A DNA stretch of 36,522 nt from Candidatus Nitrosopumilus sp. GTDB taxonomy: Archaea > Thermoproteota > Nitrososphaeria > Nitrososphaerales > Nitrosopumilaceae. Under the pieces are notes generated by a model, which was given only the letters and a program-made list of their open reading frames with translations, was not told the DNA's origin and did not search any database. The position numbers and the translations under genes are program-made. Shown here piece after piece: positions 9,115 to 19,385 of this stretch; position 1 is the stretch's first letter; every line of letters begins with the position of its first letter. The stretch spans positions 1 through 36,522 of the forward strand of contig JAHELP010000008.1 of assembly GCA_024644105.1 (NCBI GenBank). Reading direction: 5' to 3'.

Positions 9115-9837
9115 TTATTGAGCAAACTTTGATGCATTTTGAGAATAATTTTGTAAATCAGAGTCTGATACTTTCTCAAAGACTTTGGATTCAGTTGTAA
9201 CTTTTGCCATTTTTATGTTGTTCACTCCATCTTTGGATTCTGCTTTAAGATTAATTGCTGCAATTGCTAGTGCTGCTGCATCATCTAAACTCATATCTTC
9301 TTTGTAATGTTTTTCCAAAAATGCATTTACATCCTCAGAACCTGCTCCAATTGCAACTGCTGCAAATTGCACATAAGTTCCACTAGGATCTGTTACATAG
9401 ATTGATTCTCCTTTTTGATCAATTCCTGCAATTATCATGGAAACACCATTTGGACGTACTCCACCATATTGTGTAAATTGATGAGCTTGATCTGCTAGAT
9501 GTTTTGCAACTGTTGCAACTTCTACAGATTCATCATATGTCATTCTATTTCCTTGTGAGAAAAATCGGGCACCATCAACTTGAACACGTGCATCTGGAAT
9601 GTAGCCTGCTGCTGCAACTCCGATATGATAATCAACTTGGAAAATCTTTTGAGTAATGTTACTTGTTTGTAAAGTTCGAGGTTTTTCTTCAACAGCCATG
9701 ATAACTCCTTCTTTACTACTTACACCAATAGCTAAAGTTCCTCTTTTTACTGTCTCAATGGCGTATTCAACTTGGTAAATTCTACCATCTGGTGAATACA
9801 TGGTAGGTGTCATGTCATAACCACGTGATGCCATCAT
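9115..9837 (-). CDS. psmA: Proteasome alpha subunit
   Basis: GYDMTPTMYSPDGRIYQVEYAIETVKRGTLAIGV signature and overall 20S alpha sequence. Confidence 0.97.
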   Translation of the reverse strand: MMASRGYDMTPTMYSPDGRIYQVEYAIETVKRGTLAIGVSSKEGVIMAVEEKPRTLQTSNITQKIFQVDYHIGVAAAGYIPDARVQVDGARFFSQGNRMTYDESVEVATVAKHLADQAHQFTQYGGVRPNGVSMIIAGIDQKGESIYVTDPSGTYVQFAAVAIGAGSEDVNAFLEKHYKEDMSLDDAAALAIAAINLKAESKDGVNNIKMAKVTTESKVFEKVSDSDLQNYSQNASKFAQ

Positions 9838-9948
9838 ATTATCACGAGTTCATTCTCAGTCAATTTAAGGGTAATTGTCTTGCCTGAATTTGGGCTAGAT
9901 CTGGAAATAGGGTTTTAAGTAAATTCGACTTTATCTATTTTAGGAAAT

Positions 9949-10332
9949 ATGGTCAATCAACTACTAGAATTTAAAGAGATTATCAGGTCTAAACAAAATC
10001 CTGAACCTCGAAAAACTGACAAGCAGACTAGGAAACTCTTGCTATACTTGTTTACAAGTACAAGGGGTGGATTTACAAGATTAAGAATAATTATTCATCT
10101 TTTAGAACGACCTTACAATACACATCAGTTGGCCAAGGAACTTGCTCTTGATTACAAGGCAGTTCAACATCACATGCAAGTGTTAGAGAAAAATAACATG
10201 GTTTCAAAAATTGGTGAAAAATATGGCGCTATCTTTCATTTGTCAAATTTTCTAGAAATCAATATTGGAGCACTAGATGAGGCAATTGACAAACTAGATA
10301 GAAAAATGAATCGCACCAAAGTCTATCTTTAA
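9949..10332 (+). CDS. Winged-helix (ArsR-like) transcriptional regulator
   Basis: RLRIIIHLLERPYNTHQLAKELALDYKAVQHHMQVLEKNNMVSKIGEKYGAIFHLS, wHTH pattern. Confidence 0.85.
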   Translation: MVNQLLEFKEIIRSKQNPEPRKTDKQTRKLLLYLFTSTRGGFTRLRIIIHLLERPYNTHQLAKELALDYKAVQHHMQVLEKNNMVSKIGEKYGAIFHLSNFLEINIGALDEAIDKLDRKMNRTKVYL

Positions 10333-10401
10333 TTAATTTAGAAATGCGATCTAAAATGTTGAACTAAACTTAATATAATATACGCCGTTTTCAAAGTCAT
10401 C

Positions 10402-11676
10402 TTGGTCAAAAATGATCCTTTTGCAAATGCAACTAAACAAGTAAATGATGCATGTGATATACTTGGAATTAAAGACAAAGGAATTCGTGAATATCTTGCA
10501 ATTCCTAACAAAGTTTTGAGAGTTAAAATTCCGGTAAGAATGGATAACGGTAAAATTAGAATTTTTACAGGTTTTAGAAGTCAACACAATAATGATAGAG
10601 GTCCATACAAAGGAGGTATTCGTTATTTCAATCCTGAAGGTGGAGTTGAATATATGGAACGTGAAGTTATGGCACTTTCATCTTGGATGACATGGAAATG
10701 TGCAATTGTTGATGTTCCTCTAGGTGGTGGTAAAGGTGGAATCTTTGTTAATCCTAAAACTGAAAAACTTAGTGAAGGTGAACTAGAACGTCTTACAAGA
10801 GGATTTGCATTCAAGATTTCTGAAATTATTGGACCTAACAAAGACATTCCTGCACCTGATGTTTACACTACTGGTACAGAGATGACACAAATCATGGACA
10901 CATTTAGCAAACTAAACGGTAATGAATATTCACCAGGTGTAATTACTGGAAAACCAATTTCAATGGGTGGTTCACTTGCAAGAAATGTTGCAACTGGATT
11001 GGGAGCAGCTTACACTGTTAGAGAAGCAGCAAAGGCATTGAAACTAAATTTGAAAGGTGCCAAAGTAGTTCTACAAGGTTTTGGAAATGCATCAACATTT
11101 GCAGGAGAATATCTTGAAAAGATGGGTGCCAAAGTAATTGGAGCAAGTGATTCTAAAGGTTCAATATCAATTCCAAAAGGTGCTAAAGTTAGTGCAATTT
11201 TAGCCCACAAACAAAAGAAAGGTTCAGTAGTTGGATTCCCTGGGAGTAAAAAAATCTCAACTGAAGAATTACTTACTACTAAATGTGATATTCTAGTTCC
11301 CGGAGCTCTTGAGAATCAAATTAATGCAAAGATAGCAAAGAATCTCCAATGTAAAATTATTGCAGAAGCTGCAAACGGTCCAACATTGCCAGAAGCTGAT
11401 CCAATAATTGAACAAAAGAAAATTCTTGTAATTCCTGATATTTTGGCAAACTCTGGTGGTGTATGTATTTCATATCTAGAATGGGTACAAAACAACATGG
11501 GATACTATTGGTCATTTGATGAAGTTGCCAATAAAATGGAAACCAATATCACTAAAGGTTTCAAAGATGCATATGCTCTAAGTAAAAAACACAAGATTGA
11601 CATGAGAAAAGCAACTATGGTTTTAGCCGTTGAAAGAGTTCTAGAGGCCTTTAACCAAAGAGGCATTTGGCCATAA
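10402..11676 (+). CDS. gdhA: Glutamate dehydrogenase
   Basis: GPYKGGIRY, KCAIVDVPLGGGKGGI, PAPDVYTTGTEM, ANSGGVCISYLEWVQN; TTG start with TATA-like TAATATAATATA about 27 nt upstream. Confidence 0.97.
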   Translation: MVKNDPFANATKQVNDACDILGIKDKGIREYLAIPNKVLRVKIPVRMDNGKIRIFTGFRSQHNNDRGPYKGGIRYFNPEGGVEYMEREVMALSSWMTWKCAIVDVPLGGGKGGIFVNPKTEKLSEGELERLTRGFAFKISEIIGPNKDIPAPDVYTTGTEMTQIMDTFSKLNGNEYSPGVITGKPISMGGSLARNVATGLGAAYTVREAAKALKLNLKGAKVVLQGFGNASTFAGEYLEKMGAKVIGASDSKGSISIPKGAKVSAILAHKQKKGSVVGFPGSKKISTEELLTTKCDILVPGALENQINAKIAKNLQCKIIAEAANGPTLPEADPIIEQKKILVIPDILANSGGVCISYLEWVQNNMGYYWSFDEVANKMETNITKGFKDAYALSKKHKIDMRKATMVLAVERVLEAFNQRGIWP

Positions 11677-11678
11677 TC

Positions 11679-12056
11679 TTAGGCTAAATAAGACTCGTAA
11701 CTAACTAATTCTTCAACAAATTTTATTTTTCCTTTTGTAATGATACGTAACTTTCTTTTGAAACTAAGATCTACTTTTGTCCTTCTCTGCAATAATTGAA
11801 TAGTTTTTCCAGTTAATGTCCTGCCTTTTTTGTCTCTGTCAAAAAGAATGATCAGCCGTTCAAATTTAGCTACAGAATCTGCAAAATCTATCATACCTGA
11901 AAATCTATGAAATTCCAAAATCTTTCCAGTGTGGCCTATCTTTCTTAACGCATTAGAGTCTCTTTTTCCTTCAACTATCACCACAGCATTATCTATAGCA
12001 TTTAATTGAAAAATAAAATCTTTCAATTCCAAAATCTCTTGCTCTGATACTAACAC
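11679..12056 (-). CDS. Small stand-alone Toprim-domain protein
   Basis: AVVIVEGKRDSNALRKIG and LIILFDRDKKG: Toprim Glu and DxD-type motifs. Confidence 0.75.
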   Translation of the reverse strand: MLVSEQEILELKDFIFQLNAIDNAVVIVEGKRDSNALRKIGHTGKILEFHRFSGMIDFADSVAKFERLIILFDRDKKGRTLTGKTIQLLQRRTKVDLSFKRKLRIITKGKIKFVEELVSYESYLA

Positions 12057-12125
12057 ACTACAAGATTAATTTTAAAGTATTAAAACAGAGCATATTTTTA
12101 CTTGGAAATAATTTATTGAAACAAG

Positions 12126-12266
12126 ATGAAAACTGAATCAGAAATTGCTGAATATAGAAAAGTAATTGAAGAAAGATTAGTAAAAGCTGAATCTATGGAT
12201 GCCATGAAATACTATCAAGGAGTACTCAGAAGTCTTGAGTGGGTAGTTACAGGATTAGACGTTTAG
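12126..12266 (+). CDS. Small conserved-looking 46-aa protein of unknown function
   Basis: ORF MKTESEIAEYRKVIEERLVKAESMDAMKYYQGVLRSLEWVVTGLDV*, ending 4 nt before the next ATG (12271); below the ORF track size cutoff. Confidence 0.6.
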   Translation: MKTESEIAEYRKVIEERLVKAESMDAMKYYQGVLRSLEWVVTGLDV

Positions 12267-12270
12267 AAAA

Positions 12271-12954
12271 ATGTCAGATGTACTACTTGTACAGAATACA
12301 CGAATTGAAAGTTCTGGCTATCTAGGTGAACTCTTAGAAAAAGATGGATTCCAAATCACAACTGTAAATGCAAAACATGAAAAGTTACCAAGCAAAGATT
12401 TTTCACTAGTAGTAATTTTGGGAGCACCTGAAAGTGCAAATGATGATTTACCTTATCTTCAAGCAGAACAACAATTAATCAAAAATTCTGTTGAAAAAAA
12501 CATTCCTGTACTTGGAATTTGTTTGGGTTCTCAACTAATAGCAAAAACATTTGGTGCTAAAGTGTATGGTGGACCAAGAAAAGAAATAGGATTTTATCAT
12601 GATTTGAAAATTAATAATGCTTCTCCACTTTTCAAGGGATTCAAAAACCCATTTACTGTATTTCATTGGCATGGTGATACATTTGATTTACCAAAAGGTG
12701 CTATCCGATTAGCCTCATCTGAGCATTATTCTAATCAAGCATTTCAATATCAGACTGCTGTTGGATTGCAATTTCATCTAGAGGTAAATGAGGATATGGT
12801 AAATCTTTGGCTTGATAATACTGAAGAAAAACTAAAAGAAATTCCATATATCGTTCCACAACAAATTCGCTCAGATATTATTGAAAATATTTCAATAGTG
12901 AAATCAAATATGAATAATTTTTACAATAATTTCAAATCTTCATTCGACCTTTGA
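12271..12954 (+). CDS. Class I glutamine amidotransferase (GMP synthase glutaminase-like)
   Basis: PVLGICLGSQLIAKTFGAKVYGG nucleophile elbow; FHWHGDTF; GLQFHLEV. Confidence 0.9.
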   Translation: MSDVLLVQNTRIESSGYLGELLEKDGFQITTVNAKHEKLPSKDFSLVVILGAPESANDDLPYLQAEQQLIKNSVEKNIPVLGICLGSQLIAKTFGAKVYGGPRKEIGFYHDLKINNASPLFKGFKNPFTVFHWHGDTFDLPKGAIRLASSEHYSNQAFQYQTAVGLQFHLEVNEDMVNLWLDNTEEKLKEIPYIVPQQIRSDIIENISIVKSNMNNFYNNFKSSFDL

Positions 12955-12982
12955 CCAAAGTTTAATATAGTTAATTCTAATG

Positions 12983-13000
12983 TCATCGATCGAACGATGA
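12983..13000. promoter_or_regulatory. Palindrome TCATCG-atcgaa-CGATGA over the start codon of the acyl-CoA synthetase; TATA-like TTTAATATAG at 12961
   Basis: Perfect 6-bp arms; the 3' arm includes the ATG at 12997. Confidence 0.5.
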
Positions 13001-15114
13001 CTGCTGTGAAGAAAATTTTTGAAGAAATCATTCAAACAGATCACAAAGTCATCACAGAAGAATCATCCAAATCAATTCTCAAAACTTATGGAGTTAAAGT
13101 TCCACCTTATGCACTTGCTACATCTGCAGCTGATGCAGTAAAGCAAGCAAAAAAAATTGGATTTCCTATTGTAATGAAAGTTGTATCTCCACAGATTTTA
13201 CACAAGACTGATGTCGGTGGAGTTAAAGTTGGAATTGATAATGTCAATGATGTAAAAAAGACATTCAATGACATGTATGGTCGACTTTCTAAAAAGAAAG
13301 GTGTTGAAGTAAAAGGAATTCTTTTAGAAAAGATGGTTCCAAAAGGTGTTGAACTAATTGTAGGTATTCAAAACGATCCACAGTTTGGTCCAATGATTAT
13401 GGCTGGATTAGGTGGTGTAATGACTGAAGTTTTCAAGGATGTTGCATTTAGAATGTTGCCAATTACTACATCTGATGCAAAATCGATGATTAACGAACTG
13501 AAAGGTTCCAAACTTCTCAAAGGTTTCAGAGGTAGTGAACCAATTGATCTTAACATGGTAGCAAAAATGTTAGTCCAAATTGGAAAATTAGGCGTAGAAA
13601 ATGCAGATTACATTAACAGTATTGACTTTAACCCAGTAGTTGTTTATCCGAAATCACACTTTGTAGTAGATGCAAAAATTATTCTAAATAGCAAATTAAG
13701 AAAGAATTCAATCTCAAAAGCAAAACCAATCATTACCTCAATGGAGTCATTCTTTACTCCAAAATCTGTTGCACTAGTTGGTGCATCTGCAACACCTGGA
13801 AAGATTGGTAATTCAGTATTAGATGCACTTGGCAAACAAGATTACAAGGGTAAAGTATATCCAATTAATCCTAAACAAAAATCTATTCTTGGAATCAAAT
13901 GCTATCCATCACTAGATGCAATACCTGCAAAAGTTGATCTGGTTGTAGTTTGTATTGATCTTTCATTGTGTGGTCCTATCATGAAGACATGTGCAAAGAA
14001 AGGAATCCATAATGTTGTAATCGTTTCAGGTGGTGGTAAAGAGCTTGGTGGTGATAGAGCTGCAATGGAAGCAGAAGTAAAAGAATTATCTTTAAAACAC
14101 AAAATTCGTGTTATTGGTCCTAATTGTATTGGAATGTTTAATGCAGCAAATAGACTTGATTGTGCATTCCAAGGACAAGAAAGAATGGTGCGTTCAAGAT
14201 TAGGTAATGTAGCATTTTTCTCACAAAGTGGAACTATGGGAATTAGTATGTTAGAAAGTGCTGATTTGTTTGGATTATCAAAGATGATTAGTTTTGGTAA
14301 TCGTTCTGATGTTGATGAAGCAGATATGATTTGGTATGCTGCAAACGATCCTCAAACTAAAGTAATTGGATTGTATGTTGAGGGATTCGGTGATGGTAGA
14401 AAATTCATCAACACTGCAAAACGTGTAATGAAAGAGAAAAAGAAACCTATTGTAATATGGAAAAGTGGTAGAACTGCTGCAGGTGCAAAGCAAGCAGCAT
14501 CACATACTGGCTCACTTGGAGGCTCAAATGCAATGATTATGGGAGCATTCAAGCAAGCAGGAATTATTTCAGTTGACAGTTATCAAGAATTAGTTGGAGT
14601 CTTAAAGGCACTAGCTTGGCAGCCACCTGCAAAAGGTAATCGCGTTGCAATGACAAGTAATGGTGCAGGTCCAATGATTGGTGGAATTGATCAATTAGAA
14701 AGATTAGGTCTTACAATTGGAAAATTATCACCACAAATACTCAAAAAAGTAAAGGCTAGATTCCCACCTACAGTTCCTATACACAATGGTAATCCTGCAG
14801 ATGTTGGTGGCGGTGCAACCGCAGATGACTATAGATTTGTAATTCAGCAATTCTTAGATGAAAAGAATATCGATATTGCTATGCCATGGTTTGTCTTCCA
14901 GGATGATCCACTTGAAGAAACAATTGTTGGTTTTCTAGCTGATCTCTCAAAGAAAAAGAAGAAACCAATCCTTGCTGGCGGTAATGGTGGTCCATATACT
15001 GAAAAAATGATTAAATTAATTGAGAAACATAAAGTTCCTGTTTATCAAGACCTCAGAACTTGGGTTGCAGCAGCATCTGCATTAGCTCAATGGGGCAAAA
15101 TCCTAGGAAAATAG
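12997..15114 (+). CDS. Acyl-CoA synthetase (ADP-forming), thaumarchaeal HP/HB-cycle type (probable 3-hydroxypropionate-CoA ligase)
   Basis: ATP-grasp (beta) domain first ([26 protein letters not shown]), then CoA-binding alpha domain ([24 protein letters not shown]) with SHTGSLGG catalytic His. Adjacent to an enoyl-CoA hydratase, as recalled for Nmar_1309/1308. Confidence 0.88.
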   Translation: MTAVKKIFEEIIQTDHKVITEESSKSILKTYGVKVPPYALATSAADAVKQAKKIGFPIVMKVVSPQILHKTDVGGVKVGIDNVNDVKKTFNDMYGRLSKKKGVEVKGILLEKMVPKGVELIVGIQNDPQFGPMIMAGLGGVMTEVFKDVAFRMLPITTSDAKSMINELKGSKLLKGFRGSEPIDLNMVAKMLVQIGKLGVENADYINSIDFNPVVVYPKSHFVVDAKIILNSKLRKNSISKAKPIITSMESFFTPKSVALVGASATPGKIGNSVLDALGKQDYKGKVYPINPKQKSILGIKCYPSLDAIPAKVDLVVVCIDLSLCGPIMKTCAKKGIHNVVIVSGGGKELGGDRAAMEAEVKELSLKHKIRVIGPNCIGMFNAANRLDCAFQGQERMVRSRLGNVAFFSQSGTMGISMLESADLFGLSKMISFGNRSDVDEADMIWYAANDPQTKVIGLYVEGFGDGRKFINTAKRVMKEKKKPIVIWKSGRTAAGAKQAASHTGSLGGSNAMIMGAFKQAGIISVDSYQELVGVLKALAWQPPAKGNRVAMTSNGAGPMIGGIDQLERLGLTIGKLSPQILKKVKARFPPTVPIHNGNPADVGGGATADDYRFVIQQFLDEKNIDIAMPWFVFQDDPLEETIVGFLADLSKKKKKPILAGGNGGPYTEKMIKLIEKHKVPVYQDLRTWVAAASALAQWGKILGK

Positions 15115-15912
<798 letters not shown>

Positions 15913-15968
15913 CTATTTCTAATTTCTTTCTTATTTTATTTATTAAAAAATATAGAATTTTTAAAATT

Positions 15969-16499
15969 TTATTGTACTGTAACTAATCCAACTCTCCATG
16001 GATGGAATGAACAATAATAGTGATAGACTCCTTCATCCTCAAATGTAAACTCGAACCTATCTCCTGTATTTAGTGGTGGACTATTGAACAAGTCAATAAC
16101 CTTTCCAAATTCGTCTTGACTTTGGATGTTGTGTGGTACAGAGTCATCATTTACCCATGTCACTTTGGTATTTTTGTTAATTTCAAGATTTAATGGCAAG
16201 TAAAACCCACTACCTGACACAGCAAAATTCCCATTTGGAATAATTACTTGGGCTTCCATAGTTTTTGAAACAACACTTTCAGCAGTATCTAAGACAATAA
16301 TTCCATTTTCAATCAAAAATTTAATGGCACTGATAAATTCTGATTCGGAAATGTCTCCTTGACCATACCATAAAGCATTATTTTTTACCCATTCTGGAAC
16401 TGCTTCTGCAGATACATCCTGTACAGTAAATGAAACTAGTAGAGTAGAAAATATCATAACAATTATTGACATTTTCATAAATCTATACTTCATAAACAA
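15969..16499 (-). CDS. Secreted cupredoxin (plastocyanin-like) with N-terminal signal peptide
   Basis: Hydrophobic N-terminus, WVKNNALWYGQGDISESEFISAIKFLIENGII domain, cupredoxin ligand motifs VPHNIQS and YYCSFHPWRVG. Confidence 0.88.
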   Translation of the reverse strand: MFMKYRFMKMSIIVMIFSTLLVSFTVQDVSAEAVPEWVKNNALWYGQGDISESEFISAIKFLIENGIIVLDTAESVVSKTMEAQVIIPNGNFAVSGSGFYLPLNLEINKNTKVTWVNDDSVPHNIQSQDEFGKVIDLFNSPPLNTGDRFEFTFEDEGVYHYYCSFHPWRVGLVTVQ

Positions 16500-16588
16500 A
16501 AATATTTCTTAGATAATATATCATAGGAGTTTACATTGTCTTGCAGTGTAGTCTTGTATGTTATATCTGATTTTGACTATCTTTATTC

Positions 16589-16930
16589 ATGCAAGAACTA
16601 ATTCAACCCCGAAAAATAATGGATGAGGAACAAAAACAGGTAATTTTAGAAATTCTGGCAGACAAATATTGTAAATCAATCCTACAGAACACCCTAGATA
16701 AACCAAAATCAGCAATGGAGATATCTAGTGAAAAAAAAATCCCAATCAGTACTGTGTATAGACGATTGCAAACTCTGTATGATGCAAAATTACTTGCAAT
16801 TTCTGGATCAATTAGTCAAGATGGAAAGAAATTCTTCTTATACAAAAGTCGAATTAAATCCATTTCGCTCAAATGTGACTTGGAGGATACTGTTATCGAA
16901 ATAGTATCTAATCCTTCTAGAGCAGATTAA
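16589..16930 (+). CDS. HTH transcriptional regulator (ArsR-like winged helix)
   Basis: PKSAMEISSEKKIPISTVYRRLQTLYDAKLLAISG. Confidence 0.78.
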   Translation: MQELIQPRKIMDEEQKQVILEILADKYCKSILQNTLDKPKSAMEISSEKKIPISTVYRRLQTLYDAKLLAISGSISQDGKKFFLYKSRIKSISLKCDLEDTVIEIVSNPSRAD

Positions 16931-17044
16931 TTTTTCAGATCTCACATCTTTTGAAATATTGATGAATTTTACAAGATTAATTGAATTCCGAGTGTGTGTG
17001 GTGGGAAAAGCTTATTATAATTTGAATCGCCTTTTTTATTTATA

Positions 17045-17395
17045 ATGGCAACTGAGCAAACACAAAAGATGGTCACAGTTACTGCAAAAGCAGCTGAAAA
17101 GATCCAAGAATTCATGAAAGAAGAAGCAGAAGCCCCTGAATACCTAAGAGTATATGTTCAAGGTGGCGGTTGTTCCGGTCTATCTTATGGAATGGGCTTT
17201 GAAAAAGCACCAGAAGAAGATGACATTGTCTTGGAAGAAAATGGAGTCAAACTCCTAGTTGACAGCTACAGCGTTGATCATCTGCAAGGTGCAAACGTAG
17301 ACTATATTGAAAGCCTAATGGGCTCAGGATTCAAAATCAATAATCCAAATGTTACAAAATCCTGTTCATGTGGTCACTCATTTAGCACTGAATAA
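17045..17395 (+). CDS. A-type iron-sulfur carrier (IscA/ErpA/HesB family)
   Basis: GGGCSGLSYGMGFE ... CSCGHSF conserved cysteines. Confidence 0.93.
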   Translation: MATEQTQKMVTVTAKAAEKIQEFMKEEAEAPEYLRVYVQGGGCSGLSYGMGFEKAPEEDDIVLEENGVKLLVDSYSVDHLQGANVDYIESLMGSGFKINNPNVTKSCSCGHSFSTE

Positions 17396-17473
17396 ACAAA
17401 TAATCATTATTTTTCATTTTTAGTTTTTCTTAGCGATAGCTTTAGAAAAGAAATTTTTTCAAAAATTTAATAT

Positions 17474-17518
17474 TTTTACCATATGTTTTTGCGATACCCT
17501 CATATATCGCAGGTAAAA
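17474..17518 (+). promoter_or_regulatory. Two-tier hairpin upstream of dnaG: TTTTACC-(atatgtttt)-TGCGATA-ccctcata-TATCGCA-GGTAAAA
   Basis: 7+7 bp perfect arms with a 9-nt one-sided bulge, read directly. Followed by a Shine-Dalgarno-like AAGGAGATGA (17537-17546) before the ATG at 17554. Confidence 0.6.
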
Positions 17519-17553
17519 CCTCAAAATATGATAATAAAGGAGATGAATAGTTT

Positions 17554-18696
17554 ATGCCTCAATCAGGAATTGTCAAATATCACGTTAAACTTTCCTATGA
17601 AGTCGATGGACTCGTTGAAAGAGCAGATATAATCGGAGCCATCTTTGGCCAAACAGAAGGACTGTTAGGCCCAGAGATGAATTTGAATGAGCTGCAACGA
17701 GTTTCTAAAGTAGGTCGCATAGAAGTAAATGCCAAATCTACATCTAACACCACCAGTGGTGATGCATTAATTCCAATGAGTACTGATATTGATACTTGTG
17801 CATTAATTGCTGCAGGAATTGAAAGCATTGACAAAGTTGGACCATTTGATTGTAAATTCAAGTTAGAAGCAATTGATGATGTACGAGCTGCAAAGAAAGA
17901 TGATATTGTAAGACGTGCAAAAGAAATTAAACAAAAATGGGCAACTAAAACAGTAAGTGAAGGTGAAAGCATGCTAAATGATGTTCACCAAGGTGACACT
18001 GGAAAACTCTCAACATACGGACCATCAAAACTAACATGTAGTTCAGGCGTCTTTGATTCTACTTGGGTAATCCTTGTTGAAGGAAGAGCTGATGTTATCA
18101 ATCTTTTAAGAGCTGGATATGATAATGTACTTGCAATTGAAGGAGCAAAAATAGATGAATCAATTAAAGAATTATGTAACTCAAAAGACACTGTAGTAGC
18201 TTTCCTTGATGGAGACAGAGCAGGCGGATTTATTCTCAAAGAACTCAAATCTGTTGTTACACTTGATTATGAAATTCAAGCAGACACTGGTGTTGAAGTA
18301 GAAGAATTAACTCCTCAAAGAATTGATGAGATTCTAAGACCTATTGCTGATGAGATTAAAGATGGAAAACCTGCACCTGAATTAAAAAGTGAAGATGATA
18401 AACCCGTTGCAGAAATGGCAGCTAAAGTATTCCCAAACCTCAATGAAACTCTTGAAGCAGTTGCATTAGACGCAGATCAAAATGAAGTTTTCAAAGTTCC
18501 AATCAGTGAAGTTGTCAGTAAGTTATCCTCACAATCTGGAATCAAGTATTTACTTCTAGATGGTATCATCACTCAGAGACTTTTAGAAGGTGCCAAAAAC
18601 GCTGGTGTTGAATGTGTCATAGGACATAGAGTTGCTAAATTATCAAACTCTGATGGAATGACCCTCAAAACATTCGGTGACTTAGGCGTATCTTAG
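17554..18696 (+). CDS. dnaG: Archaeal DnaG-like primase
   Basis: VKYHVKLSYEVDGLVERADIIGAIFGQTEGLLG N-terminus; Toprim WVILVEGRADVINLLRAGYDNVLAIEGAKI and VVAFLDGDRAGGFILKEL. Confidence 0.95.
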   Translation: MPQSGIVKYHVKLSYEVDGLVERADIIGAIFGQTEGLLGPEMNLNELQRVSKVGRIEVNAKSTSNTTSGDALIPMSTDIDTCALIAAGIESIDKVGPFDCKFKLEAIDDVRAAKKDDIVRRAKEIKQKWATKTVSEGESMLNDVHQGDTGKLSTYGPSKLTCSSGVFDSTWVILVEGRADVINLLRAGYDNVLAIEGAKIDESIKELCNSKDTVVAFLDGDRAGGFILKELKSVVTLDYEIQADTGVEVEELTPQRIDEILRPIADEIKDGKPAPELKSEDDKPVAEMAAKVFPNLNETLEAVALDADQNEVFKVPISEVVSKLSSQSGIKYLLLDGIITQRLLEGAKNAGVECVIGHRVAKLSNSDGMTLKTFGDLGVS

Positions 18697-18701
18697 AATA
18701 G

Positions 18702-19385
18702 ATGACTGATCTAAAAATTCAGCATCTCCTTACACTTTCTTATCTGCTTTCAAAAGGAGCTAAATACAACTATGTTTCAATAACTACTTCATCCCTTGGA
18801 AAAAGTATCAAAAAATCTCAGCAAGCTGCATCTAAACATCTTTTAGAATTAGAACAAAACCAATTCATTGAGAGAATAATTAGTGGGAGAAATATATCCG
18901 TAAAAATTACTTCTAAAGGATTTTCAGAAATGGTAAAACTTTCATCTGTTTTACAAAAAAGTCTTGATTCTTCACCGTCTCATGTTGAACTCAAAGGTAC
19001 ATTGGTTTCCGGAATGGGTGAGGGTGCCTACTATATGGGATTAAAAGGATACACTAAACAATTCAAATCAAAAATTGGATATGTTCCTTATCCTGGAACG
19101 CTTAATGTTAGATTGGATCAAAAAATTCATCAAGAAGCAATTAAACAATTTGAAACTTTGAATGGCATCAAAATAAAGAGTTTCTCAGATGGGAAGAGAA
19201 CTTATGGTTGGGTAAAATGCTTTACTGCAAAATTGAATAACTCTACAAATTGTGAATTAATTATTTTAGAACGTACTCATCACGATGATTCTATCATCGA
19301 ATTAATCTCGAAATCTTGTTTGAGAAAAGTTGCAAAATTAAAAGATGGTTCAAAAGTTTCTATTAAAATTCCAATAATTTCCTAA
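18702..19385 (+). CDS. ribK: CTP-dependent riboflavin kinase with N-terminal HTH (RibK/RbkR-like)
   Basis: wHTH N-terminus plus LKGTLVSGMGEGAYYMGLKGYTKQFKSKIGYVPYPGTLNVRL archaeal RibK signature. Confidence 0.92.
   Translation: MTDLKIQHLLTLSYLLSKGAKYNYVSITTSSLGKSIKKSQQAASKHLLELEQNQFIERIISGRNISVKITSKGFSEMVKLSSVLQKSLDSSPSHVELKGTLVSGMGEGAYYMGLKGYTKQFKSKIGYVPYPGTLNVRLDQKIHQEAIKQFETLNGIKIKSFSDGKRTYGWVKCFTAKLNNSTNCELIILERTHHDDSIIELISKSCLRKVAKLKDGSKVSIKIPIIS

Noticed and set aside
15913-15968. Possible small RNA between the convergent enoyl-CoA hydratase and cupredoxin genes
   Set aside because: T/A-rich run is more simply a bidirectional transcription termination region; no stable fold seen.
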